Source: an uncultured Oscillospiraceae bacterium
GTDB taxonomy: Bacteria > Bacillota > Clostridia > Oscillospirales > Ruminococcaceae
Assembly: GCA_934446455.1 (NCBI GenBank)
Contig: CAKSEE010000051.1
Location: 1-17,344, forward strand
Direction: 5' to 3'
DNA: 17,344 bases
Numbering within the stretch: position 1 is the first letter of the stretch; every line of letters starts with the position of its first letter. The notes beneath the pieces were generated by a model that did no database searches, was not told the origin of the DNA, and saw only the letters and a list, made by a program, of their open reading frames with translations. Below, in pieces: positions 1 to 6,035 of the stretch. A program made the position numbers and the translations under genes.

Positions 1-41
1 GGCTTACGCCTTACGCGACCGTGCGCGCAGTGCGGATGTTC

Positions 42-73
42 CTGTCGGAAAAGTCGCAAGACTTTTTCGACAG
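42..73. other. 14-bp hairpin with GCAA tetraloop
   Basis: Arms 42-55 and 60-73 are complementary over 14 positions, with one G-T wobble in the plus-strand RNA, and enclose the GNRA-type tetraloop GCAA at 56-59. The run of T lies inside the 3' arm and no T-run follows, so this is not a typical terminator. It lies about 50 bases upstream of the FtsA-like gene start, in its leader or in the 3' end of an unseen upstream gene. The structure is seen; its function is unknown. Confidence 0.6.
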
Positions 74-78
74 ACTCC

Positions 79-95
79 GCTCCCTTTCAGGGAGC
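79..95. other. Short perfect hairpin in leader of FtsA-like gene
   Basis: The arms GCTCCCT (79-85) and AGGGAGC (89-95) pair perfectly around a TTC loop. It ends 15 bases before the GAGGG ribosome binding site at 111-115 and sits just after the larger hairpin at 42-73, giving a tandem pair. No T-run follows. It may be part of an intergenic repeat or an mRNA leader structure; the sequence alone does not decide. Confidence 0.5.
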
Positions 96-122
96 AATCA
101 AATCGGAAAAGAGGGAACGCAC

Positions 123-2183
123 ATGGAAAAGAAGCCGCAGACGCGCAGGTCCTCCGCCGCAAAGCCCGCAAAGGCTGCGGCAAAGACCGCCCGCCCCTCG
201 CGCACAAAGCGCCGCCAGGGCAGCACTATTTTTGCGCTTGATATTGGCACGCGCACGGTGGTGGGGCTTCTCGCTGAAAAGACCGAAAACGGCATAAAGC
301 TTATAGACATGGAGAGCGCCGCGCACGAAAAGCGCTCCATGACCGACGGGCAGATAGAGGACATCGAAGCCGTGGCGCAGGTGATAAAGTCAGTTAAGGC
401 TGCCCTTGAAAAGCGCCGCTCGATAAAGCTTGAACACGCCTGCATAGCGGCTGCGGGGCGCGCGCTCAAAACCATGCGCGCGGTGTGCAGCTATGCCGCA
501 GACCCCTCTAAAACGCTCACCGCGGACGACCTGAGCGCCGCGGAGCTTGAAGCCGTGCGCTCCACCGAGGAGCAGTTCTGCGCGCAGTTCAAAAGCTCGG
601 CGTTTTACTGCGTAGGGCACAGCGTTATCTCGCGCACCCTTGACGGCTATAAGGTGCAAAAGCCCGAGGGTCACCGCGGCGAGCGCCTTGAAACCGAGAT
701 AATCGCGGCGTTTCTGCCCGCGTACGTTGTGGAGAGCCTCTGCGCCGCAGTAGACACAGCGGGGCTCGACGTGGCGGCGCTCACCCTGGAGCCGATAGCG
801 GCAATGAACGCCGTTGTGCCACAGGAGCTGCGCCTTATAAACATTGCGCTGTGCGATATAGGCGCGGGTACGTCCGACGTTGCCGTGTCGCGCGGGGGGA
901 GCGTCGTTGCCTACGGCATGGCTACCGTTGCGGGCGACGAGATGACCGAAGCGCTAATGCAGGCGCTGCTCGTGGACTTTGCAACGGCTGAGCGCATAAA
1001 GACCTCGCAGGAAAGCGAAATTACATACACCGACATCCTCCTGAGCGAGCATACCATTTCCGCAAAGGACGTTGAAGCGCTCTTAGCTCCCGCCGCAGAG
1101 CAGCTTGCGGACACCATCTGCGCGGAAATCACCGCAGCCAACACAGCGCCCCCGCAGGCGGTCTACCTTGTGGGAGGCGGCAGCCGCCTGAACGGGCTTG
1201 CCGCTCTCGTAGCAAAGCGGCTCGGACTGCCCGAAGCGCGCGTTGTTATCGGGCGCAGGGAGCTTATGCGCGGCGTTGAAGCCCCTGCGGGCATGGCGCT
1301 CGGCGCGGAGCACGCCACCCCCATAGGCATTGCCATGACAATGGGCAGCGGCGTGTCCTACGACTTTACCACGATAACGCTTAACGGACGCAAGCTGCGC
1401 ACGCTCGACACCTCGCGCCTTACCGTGTTCGAGCTGCTTTCAACTGCGGGGATAAAGCCCGAGCAGCTTATAGGCCGCGCGGGAAAGAACCTTTCGTTCA
1501 CGCTTGACGGCGAGCGCATTACGCTGCGCGGCACGCCCGCAAAGCCCGCGGAAATAACCGTAAACGCAAAGCCCGCCGCACTCAACTCCACCGTGAGAAA
1601 GGGCGACGACATGCGGCTCGTCCCTGCGGAAAACGGCGAGAGCGCCGCCGCCTATCTCTCAGACTACTTTGATATGTCGGCGCTTAAACCCATAAGCGTA
1701 ACGCTTTTTGAAAGGGACGTTACCGCGGGAACATTCGTCAGCGTAAACGGCGAGACAGCGCGCGCCGACCGCGAGATAGAGCCCGCCGACGACATAACGC
1801 ACACCAGCGCCGCAACCCTCGGCGCGCTGCTTGCACTGCACGACGAAAGCGGCGCGGCGCTCATAAACGGCGCGGCCGCTTCCGAGGATACCGCGCTTTC
1901 AGACGGCGATATTATAACCCGCGCTGAAACGAAAGCACCCGCAGTGCTCGCAGCACCCGAGGCGTCCGAGGCGCCCGCTGCGCTCTCTATTACCGTAAAC
2001 GGCATTACCGCCGACTTCCCCGCGCACCCCGACGGAAAGCCCACGATTTTTCTCGACGTGGCGGCGGCATTCTGCGACGACCCCACCGCCCTGCTCGCGG
2101 GCAGCTCCTCCGTTACGATAAACGGCAGGATAGCGCGCCTTGACGATCAGATAAAAAGCGGCGACGTGATTGTTATAGATTAG
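123..2183 (+). CDS. FtsA-like actin-fold ATPase with C-terminal beta-grasp-like repeats
   Basis: I chose the ATG at 123 because GAGGG (111-115) lies 7 bases upstream; the frame is open further up and a GTG at 21 exists, but that extension covers two hairpins and looks non-coding. The 686-residue product begins with a basic Lys/Arg/Ala tail (2-32). An FtsA/PilM-type actin fold follows: phosphate-1 motif ALDIGTRTVVGLL (38-50), an SHS2/1C-like part around 105-200 with GYKVQKPEGHRGERLE, phosphate-2 motif CDIGAGTSDVAV (244-255), and adenosine motif VYLVGGGSRLNGL (347-359). Residues from about 415 to 686 form an extension with a repeated VNG-x(n)-GD-I pattern, ending near 500, 560, 600 and 686, resembling ThiS/MoaD/SLBB beta-grasp modules. 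Classical FtsA is about 400-450 residues and ends in a membrane-binding amphipathic helix, not seen here. The family is clear; a role in division or envelope assembly is inference. The next gene starts 11 bases downstream. Confidence 0.85.
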   Translation: MEKKPQTRRSSAAKPAKAAAKTARPSRTKRRQGSTIFALDIGTRTVVGLLAEKTENGIKLIDMESAAHEKRSMTDGQIEDIEAVAQVIKSVKAALEKRRSIKLEHACIAAAGRALKTMRAVCSYAADPSKTLTADDLSAAELEAVRSTEEQFCAQFKSSAFYCVGHSVISRTLDGYKVQKPEGHRGERLETEIIAAFLPAYVVESLCAAVDTAGLDVAALTLEPIAAMNAVVPQELRLINIALCDIGAGTSDVAVSRGGSVVAYGMATVAGDEMTEALMQALLVDFATAERIKTSQESEITYTDILLSEHTISAKDVEALLAPAAEQLADTICAEITAANTAPPQAVYLVGGGSRLNGLAALVAKRLGLPEARVVIGRRELMRGVEAPAGMALGAEHATPIGIAMTMGSGVSYDFTTITLNGRKLRTLDTSRLTVFELLSTAGIKPEQLIGRAGKNLSFTLDGERITLRGTPAKPAEITVNAKPAALNSTVRKGDDMRLVPAENGESAAAYLSDYFDMSALKPISVTLFERDVTAGTFVSVNGETARADREIEPADDITHTSAATLGALLALHDESGAALINGAAASEDTALSDGDIITRAETKAPAVLAAPEASEAPAALSITVNGITADFPAHPDGKPTIFLDVAAAFCDDPTALLAGSSSVTINGRIARLDDQIKSGDVIVID

Positions 2184-2186
2184 GAG
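2182..2186 (+). promoter_or_regulatory. Ribosome binding site AGGAG fixing a TTG start
   Basis: AGGAG begins inside the TAG stop codon of the FtsA-like gene and ends 8 bases before TTG at 2195. The reading after that TTG gives an immediate lipoprotein signal peptide (K, R, then a hydrophobic stretch and Cys). This supports TTG initiation and co-transcription with the upstream gene. Confidence 0.75.
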
Positions 2187-2194
2187 ATACAACA

Positions 2195-3781
2195 TTGAAA
2201 CGCAAAGCCATTGTGCCTGCGCTGCTGTGCTGCGCGCTGCTGTGCGGGTGTACTGCGGTTTCCGACAGGAGCAGCCTGCCGCCGCCCCCCGAAACCGAGC
2301 AGACCGCAGACTCCGCGCAGACCGAATACGAGGAGCTGCCGCTTAAGGAATACCCGATAGACGCCGCGCCCGTTTCACTGAAGCTCAACGCCGAGGGCGG
2401 CGTTTTTGACGGCAGCGTGCGCACCGACGGCAGCTACGACGGCGAGGGCTACATCGTGCTTGACGAGGGAATGCAGCTGCGCCATATCGCTGAGATTCCC
2501 GACTCACAGCACTACCGCATAGCGCTTGCGGCGCACTCCTACGGGGGCGCGGTGATAACGCTGCAGATAGGCGGCGAGAGCGTGGGGCAGTATTACGTCC
2601 CTGCTACCGAGGGCGCGGAATTCGCGCTTATCGGCGTGGACTGCCTTTACCTCGCGGCGGGACCTGCCGTAATGCAGTTTGTATGCAGCAGCGGCAGCGC
2701 GGCGGTGGACTACATACTTATAGAAAACTCCGACGGCGCGCCGCAGTCCGCCTACCGCGTGGGAAGCACGCCCGCGGGCAAAAAAAGCACCCTCGGCGTT
2801 ATCGGCGTGATGAATTACCTGCGCGACTGCTACGGCAAAAAAGTGATTACGGGGCAGAACGTTTCTTTCGGCACAAACGCCGAGATAGAAGCGATACTCT
2901 CCGAAACGGGCAGAAGTCCCGCGATACGCTGCGGCGAGCTTTCACCCCTCACCGACAAGGAGAGCGCAGAAAAGCTCGGCGAGGAAACCGCCCTTGCGCT
3001 TGAATGGGGCAAGAACGGCGGGCTTGTGTCCTACACGTGGCACTGGCTCTCGCCCGACCACGCCGCGACCGTATACAGGGAAAGCACCGCGTTCGACCTT
3101 GACGAGGCGCTTGACGGGCTTGACGTGACAGCCGCTGCGCTTTCCGACGAGGACGAGCTTGCAGTGCTGCTCGACAACGGCATGATAACGCAGCAGGCAC
3201 TCTCGCTTATCGCCGACATTGACAAGGCGGCGGATATCCTCGGCCGCTTCGCCGCGGAGGATATCCCCGTTATCTGGCAGCCGCTGCCCGAGGGCGAAAC
3301 CGCCCTTTACTGGTGGGGCGGCAGCGCGGAAAGCTACAAAAAACTCTGGCAGCTCATGTTCCTGCGGCTTAATACCTACCACTCGCTCGGCAACCTTATC
3401 TGGGTGAGAAACGGCAGCACCACGGAGTTCTCCCCCGGGCGCGAATACTACGACATTCTCGGTCAGACGCTCTATGAAAGCTCGTCCGCGCCGTTTGCGG
3501 GGCGCTTCGCCGCTCTCGCGCATGACGGCGCAGAGGGCAGGGCTATCGCCATTACCGCCTGCGACAAGCTGCCAAAGCCCGAATACATGGTGCGTGATAA
3601 CGCGCTGTGGCTGTGGTTTGCGCTCGGCAGCGGAAACGTCATTATAAACGCGGACGGCACGCTCTCCGAGCGGCTGACGGACTGGAAGAGCCTTAACACC
3701 GCCTATAACAGCGACGTGTGCATTACGCTCGACGAGCTGCCCGTTTTCACGGAGTACGCGCTCGGCGGGGACGACTCTTGA
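2195..3781 (+). CDS. GH26-like lipoprotein, probable mannanase relative lacking the nucleophile
   Basis: The product has 528 residues, starting at TTG. The signal peptide ends in LCGC, so Cys19 is the likely lipidation site and the protein is surface-anchored. An acidic Ser/Pro/Glu linker (24-52) leads to a CBM35-like beta domain (about 56-178), then a GH26-type barrel. The barrel shows GKKVITGQN (214-222), the SYTWHW strand (279-284), VIWQPLPEGETALYWWGG (359-376), LIWVRNG (401-407) and AITACDKLPKPE (452-463). In active GH26 enzymes, as I recall them, the acid/base motif reads RPLHE and the nucleophile strand reads like ALTECG. Here Glu366 is kept but His is Pro365, and the nucleophile position is Ala455. 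The sequence therefore suggests an inactive or altered enzyme that may mainly bind mannan or another polysaccharide. It probably shares an operon with the FtsA-like gene; the promoter of the next gene overlaps its stop codon. Confidence 0.8.
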   Translation: MKRKAIVPALLCCALLCGCTAVSDRSSLPPPPETEQTADSAQTEYEELPLKEYPIDAAPVSLKLNAEGGVFDGSVRTDGSYDGEGYIVLDEGMQLRHIAEIPDSQHYRIALAAHSYGGAVITLQIGGESVGQYYVPATEGAEFALIGVDCLYLAAGPAVMQFVCSSGSAAVDYILIENSDGAPQSAYRVGSTPAGKKSTLGVIGVMNYLRDCYGKKVITGQNVSFGTNAEIEAILSETGRSPAIRCGELSPLTDKESAEKLGEETALALEWGKNGGLVSYTWHWLSPDHAATVYRESTAFDLDEALDGLDVTAAALSDEDELAVLLDNGMITQQALSLIADIDKAADILGRFAAEDIPVIWQPLPEGETALYWWGGSAESYKKLWQLMFLRLNTYHSLGNLIWVRNGSTTEFSPGREYYDILGQTLYESSSAPFAGRFAALAHDGAEGRAIAITACDKLPKPEYMVRDNALWLWFALGSGNVIINADGTLSERLTDWKSLNTAYNSDVCITLDELPVFTEYALGGDDS

Positions 3782-3806
3782 CAAATCGCGTTTTCCCTGC
3801 TATAAT
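3778..3806 (+). promoter_or_regulatory. Perfect consensus sigma-A promoter with extended -10
   Basis: TTGACA (3778-3783), a 17-base spacer and TATAAT (3801-3806), with TGC directly before the -10 box (extended -10 TGn). The -35 box overlaps the TGA stop (3779-3781) of the GH26-like gene. Transcription should begin near 3812-3814, giving a leader of about 85 bases to the esterase gene. Both hexamers match consensus and the spacing is optimal, so a strong promoter is expected. Confidence 0.93.
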
Positions 3807-3816
3807 TATCAACAGA

Positions 3817-3843
3817 GATTCGGCGGGATTTTTCCGCCGAATC
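3817..3843 (+). promoter_or_regulatory. 10-bp hairpin at the 5' end of the esterase mRNA
   Basis: GATTCGGCGG (3817-3826) and CCGCCGAATC (3834-3843) pair perfectly around the seven-base loop GATTTTT. The hairpin would start only about 4-5 bases from the predicted 5' end. No T-run follows, so termination is unlikely. Hairpins this close to a 5' end commonly protect mRNA from 5'-dependent decay; that role is inferred. It lies well upstream of the AAAGGAGA ribosome binding site (3885-3892). Confidence 0.7.
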
Positions 3844-3897
3844 GGCATATATACGGCAATTTTAGGTTAGTTTAAGTTATTACCAAAGGAGAAAACC

Positions 3898-5238
3898 ATG
3901 AAGAAATTCGCTTCTATCGCTCTTTGCTGCGCGCTGGTTATTTCGCTGTGCGCGTGCAAGGACAACACTCAGTCGGGAACGGAAAGCCCCACCGTGAGCA
4001 CTTCGGGCGCCGACAGCTCAACCGCAGAAGCTTCCGACACCGCGCAGACTCCCGCCTCCTCCGCAGAGGATACGTCCTCCGCGCCCGAGGAAACCTCCGA
4101 AATCGAGGAAGTGCCCTACGTCCTCGGCGGCGAGCTTACCCCCACGATGATAGCAAACTCCCGCCTTAACGTTGGCAACCGGGTTCGCCTTGCGGGCGTT
4201 ATTAAGAAGCTGCAGGCAGGCGAAAAGGTGACTGTAGCGTACCTCGGCGGCTCTATCACGCAGGGCAGCTCCGCAGGCGACGACAAGTGCTATGCGCGCC
4301 TTACCACCGACTGGCTTGAAGAGCAGTTCCCCGACGCAGAAATAAACTACGTAAGAGCGGGTATCGGCGCTACGGGCAGCTACATAGGCGTTCACCGTGC
4401 GAACAGGGACGTTCTCGCATACGACCCCGACCTCGTTTTCATCGACTTCTCCGTAAACGATACGACGGAGCGCACCGAGATAAACAAGCAGGCTTACGAG
4501 GGTCTTATAAGAAAGCTCTGGAAGGCTGAAAGCGCGCCCGCGGTAGTCACCATCGCCATGACGCAGGAGGACGGCACCAGCTTCCAGCAGTACCACGAGG
4601 AAATCGTGAAGAAGTACGATATTCCGATGATATCCTACAAGAACGCCATTCTCGACGTTATCGACAAGGGCTACATCAAGTGGACGGATATCTCCGACGA
4701 CAACATTCACCCGAATATCCCCGGCCATCAGGTGCTTACCGACCTTATCACAAACTACCTCCGGTCCGTTATAGACAACGTTGACGCGATAAGCGGCGAG
4801 GAGAGCAGCCTTGACGTTGCAGACCCCGTAACGAAGTACGAGAACGCTTCCGTGCTTGAGTCCGCAAACACCACGCCCGAGAGCCTCGGCGGGTTTGCGA
4901 TAAAGTCGGGGCTTTTCGGCAACTTCAGCGAGGCGTGGATGATTCGCTCCACCGACGGCCAGTTCACTGCGGACGACGCTATCGTATTCAAGGCGAGCGG
5001 CACCAACATCGGCATTCTCTACGGCAAGCTCACCTCCAACGCGGGCATTGCCGAGGTATACGTTGACGACCAGCTCTGCGCCACCATCAACGCGGACTTC
5101 AGCGGCGGCTGGGGCAACTACGTTGAGTACGAGGAAGTAGCGGCAGGTCTTGCAGAGGGCGAGCATACCATTAAGATAGTCCCCGTTTCCACAGGCTCGG
5201 CTGCGGCATTCTACGTTTCGGGCATTGCAATAAGCTAA
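3898..5238 (+). CDS. SGNH/GDSL-family esterase lipoprotein
   Basis: ATG at 3898 follows AAAGGAGA (3885-3892) by 5 bases. The 446-residue product has a lipoprotein signal with Cys20 in LCAC, and a long Ser/Thr/Glu-rich linker (about 22-72) that would hold the enzyme away from the membrane. The SGNH hydrolase domain (about 95-295) shows block I YLGGSIT with nucleophile Ser119, block II glycine in RAGIGATGS (153-161), block III FSVND (184-188) with Asn187, and block V DDNIHPN with Asp268 and His271, so the catalytic set is complete. A C-terminal beta-rich domain (about 335-446) may bind carbohydrate. Likely function: removing acetyl or other acyl groups from surface or dietary polysaccharide; the substrate cannot be read from sequence. 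Nineteen of 20 lysine codons are AAG (my count), against 9 of 17 in the upstream GH26-like gene, which fits high expression from the consensus promoter. Confidence 0.88.
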   Translation: MKKFASIALCCALVISLCACKDNTQSGTESPTVSTSGADSSTAEASDTAQTPASSAEDTSSAPEETSEIEEVPYVLGGELTPTMIANSRLNVGNRVRLAGVIKKLQAGEKVTVAYLGGSITQGSSAGDDKCYARLTTDWLEEQFPDAEINYVRAGIGATGSYIGVHRANRDVLAYDPDLVFIDFSVNDTTERTEINKQAYEGLIRKLWKAESAPAVVTIAMTQEDGTSFQQYHEEIVKKYDIPMISYKNAILDVIDKGYIKWTDISDDNIHPNIPGHQVLTDLITNYLRSVIDNVDAISGEESSLDVADPVTKYENASVLESANTTPESLGGFAIKSGLFGNFSEAWMIRSTDGQFTADDAIVFKASGTNIGILYGKLTSNAGIAEVYVDDQLCATINADFSGGWGNYVEYEEVAAGLAEGEHTIKIVPVSTGSAAAFYVSGIAIS

Positions 5239-5260
5239 GTCGGTTTCACCCACAACAATC

Positions 5261-5300
5261 AGGCGGCATTCGGAATCCCCCGAGTGCCGCCTTTCGCTTT
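5261..5300 (+). terminator. Rho-independent terminator of the esterase gene
   Basis: Arms 5261-5273 and 5280-5292 pair over 13 positions (one T-G wobble) around the loop AATCCC, followed by TTTCGCTTT. It begins 22 bases after the TAA at 5236-5238. The T-tract is interrupted, but the stem is long and GC-rich. Confidence 0.85.
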
Positions 5301-5438
5301 GCTATAGCAGAGAGTTCGCATAGCTTAGGTTTTGCCATAACTCAAGCTCGGAAGTCGCGTGATTATCAGGAGAGCATTTCAGCGCGTCCGAGGGTTCTAT
5401 ACAGTAGTTGCAGAAACATTTTAATGTGCAAGGCGCTA

Positions 5439-5523
5439 AAAAATCGGCAAAGGGGGGGAGAGGGAGAGGGGATTAGGAGCGCGAGGAGAAACCCGTAGGG
5501 AGAGGGGGGAAATGCCGATTTTT
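5439..5523. repeat. 11-bp inverted repeat enclosing a purine/G-run-rich segment
   Basis: AAAAATCGGCA (5439-5449) is the exact reverse complement of TGCCGATTTTT (5513-5523). The 63 bases between them contain only 8 pyrimidines and five runs of three or more G (5452-5458, 5462-5464, 5468-5471, 5498-5500, 5504-5509). Such a tract could form a G-quadruplex or a purine-strand triplex, or act as the loop of a structured RNA. A nearby TTCCCCC (5538-5544) can alternatively pair with GGGGGAA (5505-5511). On the minus strand the 5439-5444 A-run reads as T after the stem, giving a terminator-like end. The element is seen; its function is not known. Confidence 0.7.
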
Positions 5524-5545
5524 GTTGGATTTTGTTGTTCCCCCT

Positions 5546-5601
5546 AGACTAAGCGCGTAGCGCGTGTCTGGCTGAAGGGTTTGGTCCTCGCATTTGTGCG
5601 A
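5546..5601. other. Two small hairpins downstream of the purine element
   Basis: The first hairpin pairs AGAC (5546-5549) with GTCT (5566-5569) and GCGC (5553-5556) with GCGC (5560-5563), with a small internal loop and a GTA apical loop. The second pairs TCGCA (5588-5592) with TGCGA (5597-5601) around TTTG. Neither is followed by a plus-strand T-run. Together with the preceding inverted repeat they suggest a structured transcript or a repeat-type element. Confidence 0.4.
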
Positions 5602-5743
5602 AAACATAGAAATAAAAAGTCTAAATTAAACAGGCAGCTACTTTTTCAACAAATTAAATTTGATTTTTCTATATTTAGCCAAAATCGCAAATATCATGTT
5701 TTGCGTGTCCCACACGCCAGTCTTAATTTTCCTTCCCTCCCCC

Positions 5744-5772
5744 TTGAAATATGCGCGCATATGTGGTATAAT
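5744..5772 (+). promoter_or_regulatory. Sigma-A promoter with extended -10 for the DUF1858-trmK-nif3-rqcH operon
   Basis: TTGAAA (5744-5749), a 17-base spacer and TATAAT (5767-5772), with TGG directly before the -10 box (extended -10). The predicted start near 5779 gives a leader of about 55 bases with ribosome binding site AAAGGAA (5819-5825) and ATG at 5835. Confidence 0.9.
5749..5762. promoter_or_regulatory. 14-bp perfect palindrome inside the promoter spacer (candidate operator)
   Basis: ATATGCGCGCATAT is a perfect palindrome that begins on the last base of the -35 box and ends 4 bases before the -10 box. A protein bound here would block RNA polymerase, so it is a good candidate repressor site. 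The regulator is unknown. A redox-responsive repressor would fit the first gene, but that is speculation. Confidence 0.55.
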
Positions 5773-5792
5773 ACATAATGTATATTCGGATA

Positions 5793-5811
5793 GTGCGCCC
5801 GAAATGCGCAC
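5793..5811 (+). other. Leader hairpin sharing the TGCGC core of the operator
   Basis: GTGCGC (5793-5798) and GCGCAC (5806-5811) pair around CCGAAAT. It lies in the predicted 5' leader, starting about 14 bases after the transcription start and ending 7 bases before the ribosome binding site. The arms repeat the TGCGC core of the spacer palindrome, so it could be a second operator in DNA or an RNA leader hairpin. Confidence 0.45.
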
Positions 5812-5834
5812 GGAAATGAAAGGAACGTGTAACT

Positions 5835-6035
5835 ATGAAAGTAACGGCAGATACCATTATCGGCGATATTCTCGACACCAACGCAGAAGCAGCGGCTCCC
5901 ATCTTCTTTGAAATGGGAATGCACTGCCTCGGCTGCCCCTCCTCGAGAGGCGAGAGCGTAGGTCAGGCGTGCATGGTGCACGGCGTGGACGTCAACGAGA
6001 TTGTAGAGAAGCTCAACGCCGCGCTTGGCAACTGA
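5835..6035 (+). CDS. DUF1858 / hybrid-cluster-protein-associated redox disulfide protein
   Basis: This 66-residue protein matches the small DUF1858 family (TIGR03980-type, hybrid cluster protein-associated redox disulfide domain). It has the characteristic hydrophobic start ADTIIGDIL (5-13), the signature FEMGMHCLGCPSSRGES (25-41) with a CxxC pair Cys31/Cys34, and QACMVHGVD (44-52) with Cys46. The CxxC is thought to be redox-active or metal-linked; the exact reaction is not established. The start is firm: AAAGGAA (5819-5825), 9 bases before ATG. It is the first gene of a compact operon, and its stop TGA (6033-6035) shares a base with the ATG of trmK, implying translational coupling. No hybrid cluster protein gene is present in the window. 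Confidence 0.9.
   Translation: MKVTADTIIGDILDTNAEAAAPIFFEMGMHCLGCPSSRGESVGQACMVHGVDVNEIVEKLNAALGN

Larger units (their letters stand above)
5301..5743. other. Intergenic region with no supported gene
   Basis: This gap between the esterase terminator and the next promoter holds no convincing coding sequence. From left to right it contains mixed sequence with a small inverted repeat (TTGCA 5408-5412 with TGCAA 5427-5431), the purine-rich inverted-repeat element (5439-5523), two small hairpins (5546-5601), and an AT-rich stretch (about 5601-5735) with the short palindrome CAAATTAAATTTG at 5650-5662. The AT-rich part contrasts with the GC-rich coding DNA on both sides. It could encode a non-coding RNA or be a remnant of an intergenic repeat. 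Confidence 0.6.

Noticed and set aside
21..122. N-terminal extension of the FtsA-like gene from the GTG at 21
   Set aside because: It spans two perfect hairpins and has no good ribosome binding site; ATG at 123 has GAGGG at a proper distance and starts a typical basic tail.
4018..5253. 411-codon open frame on the minus strand
   Set aside because: It is antisense to the SGNH esterase, which has full catalytic blocks, a signal peptide and a promoter. Long antisense frames are expected in this GC-rich DNA, and the translation matches no family I recognise.
5581..5778. Possible small protein of 65 residues in the intergenic region
   Set aside because: No ribosome binding site, runs across the AT-rich stretch and through the operon promoter, and shows no domain.
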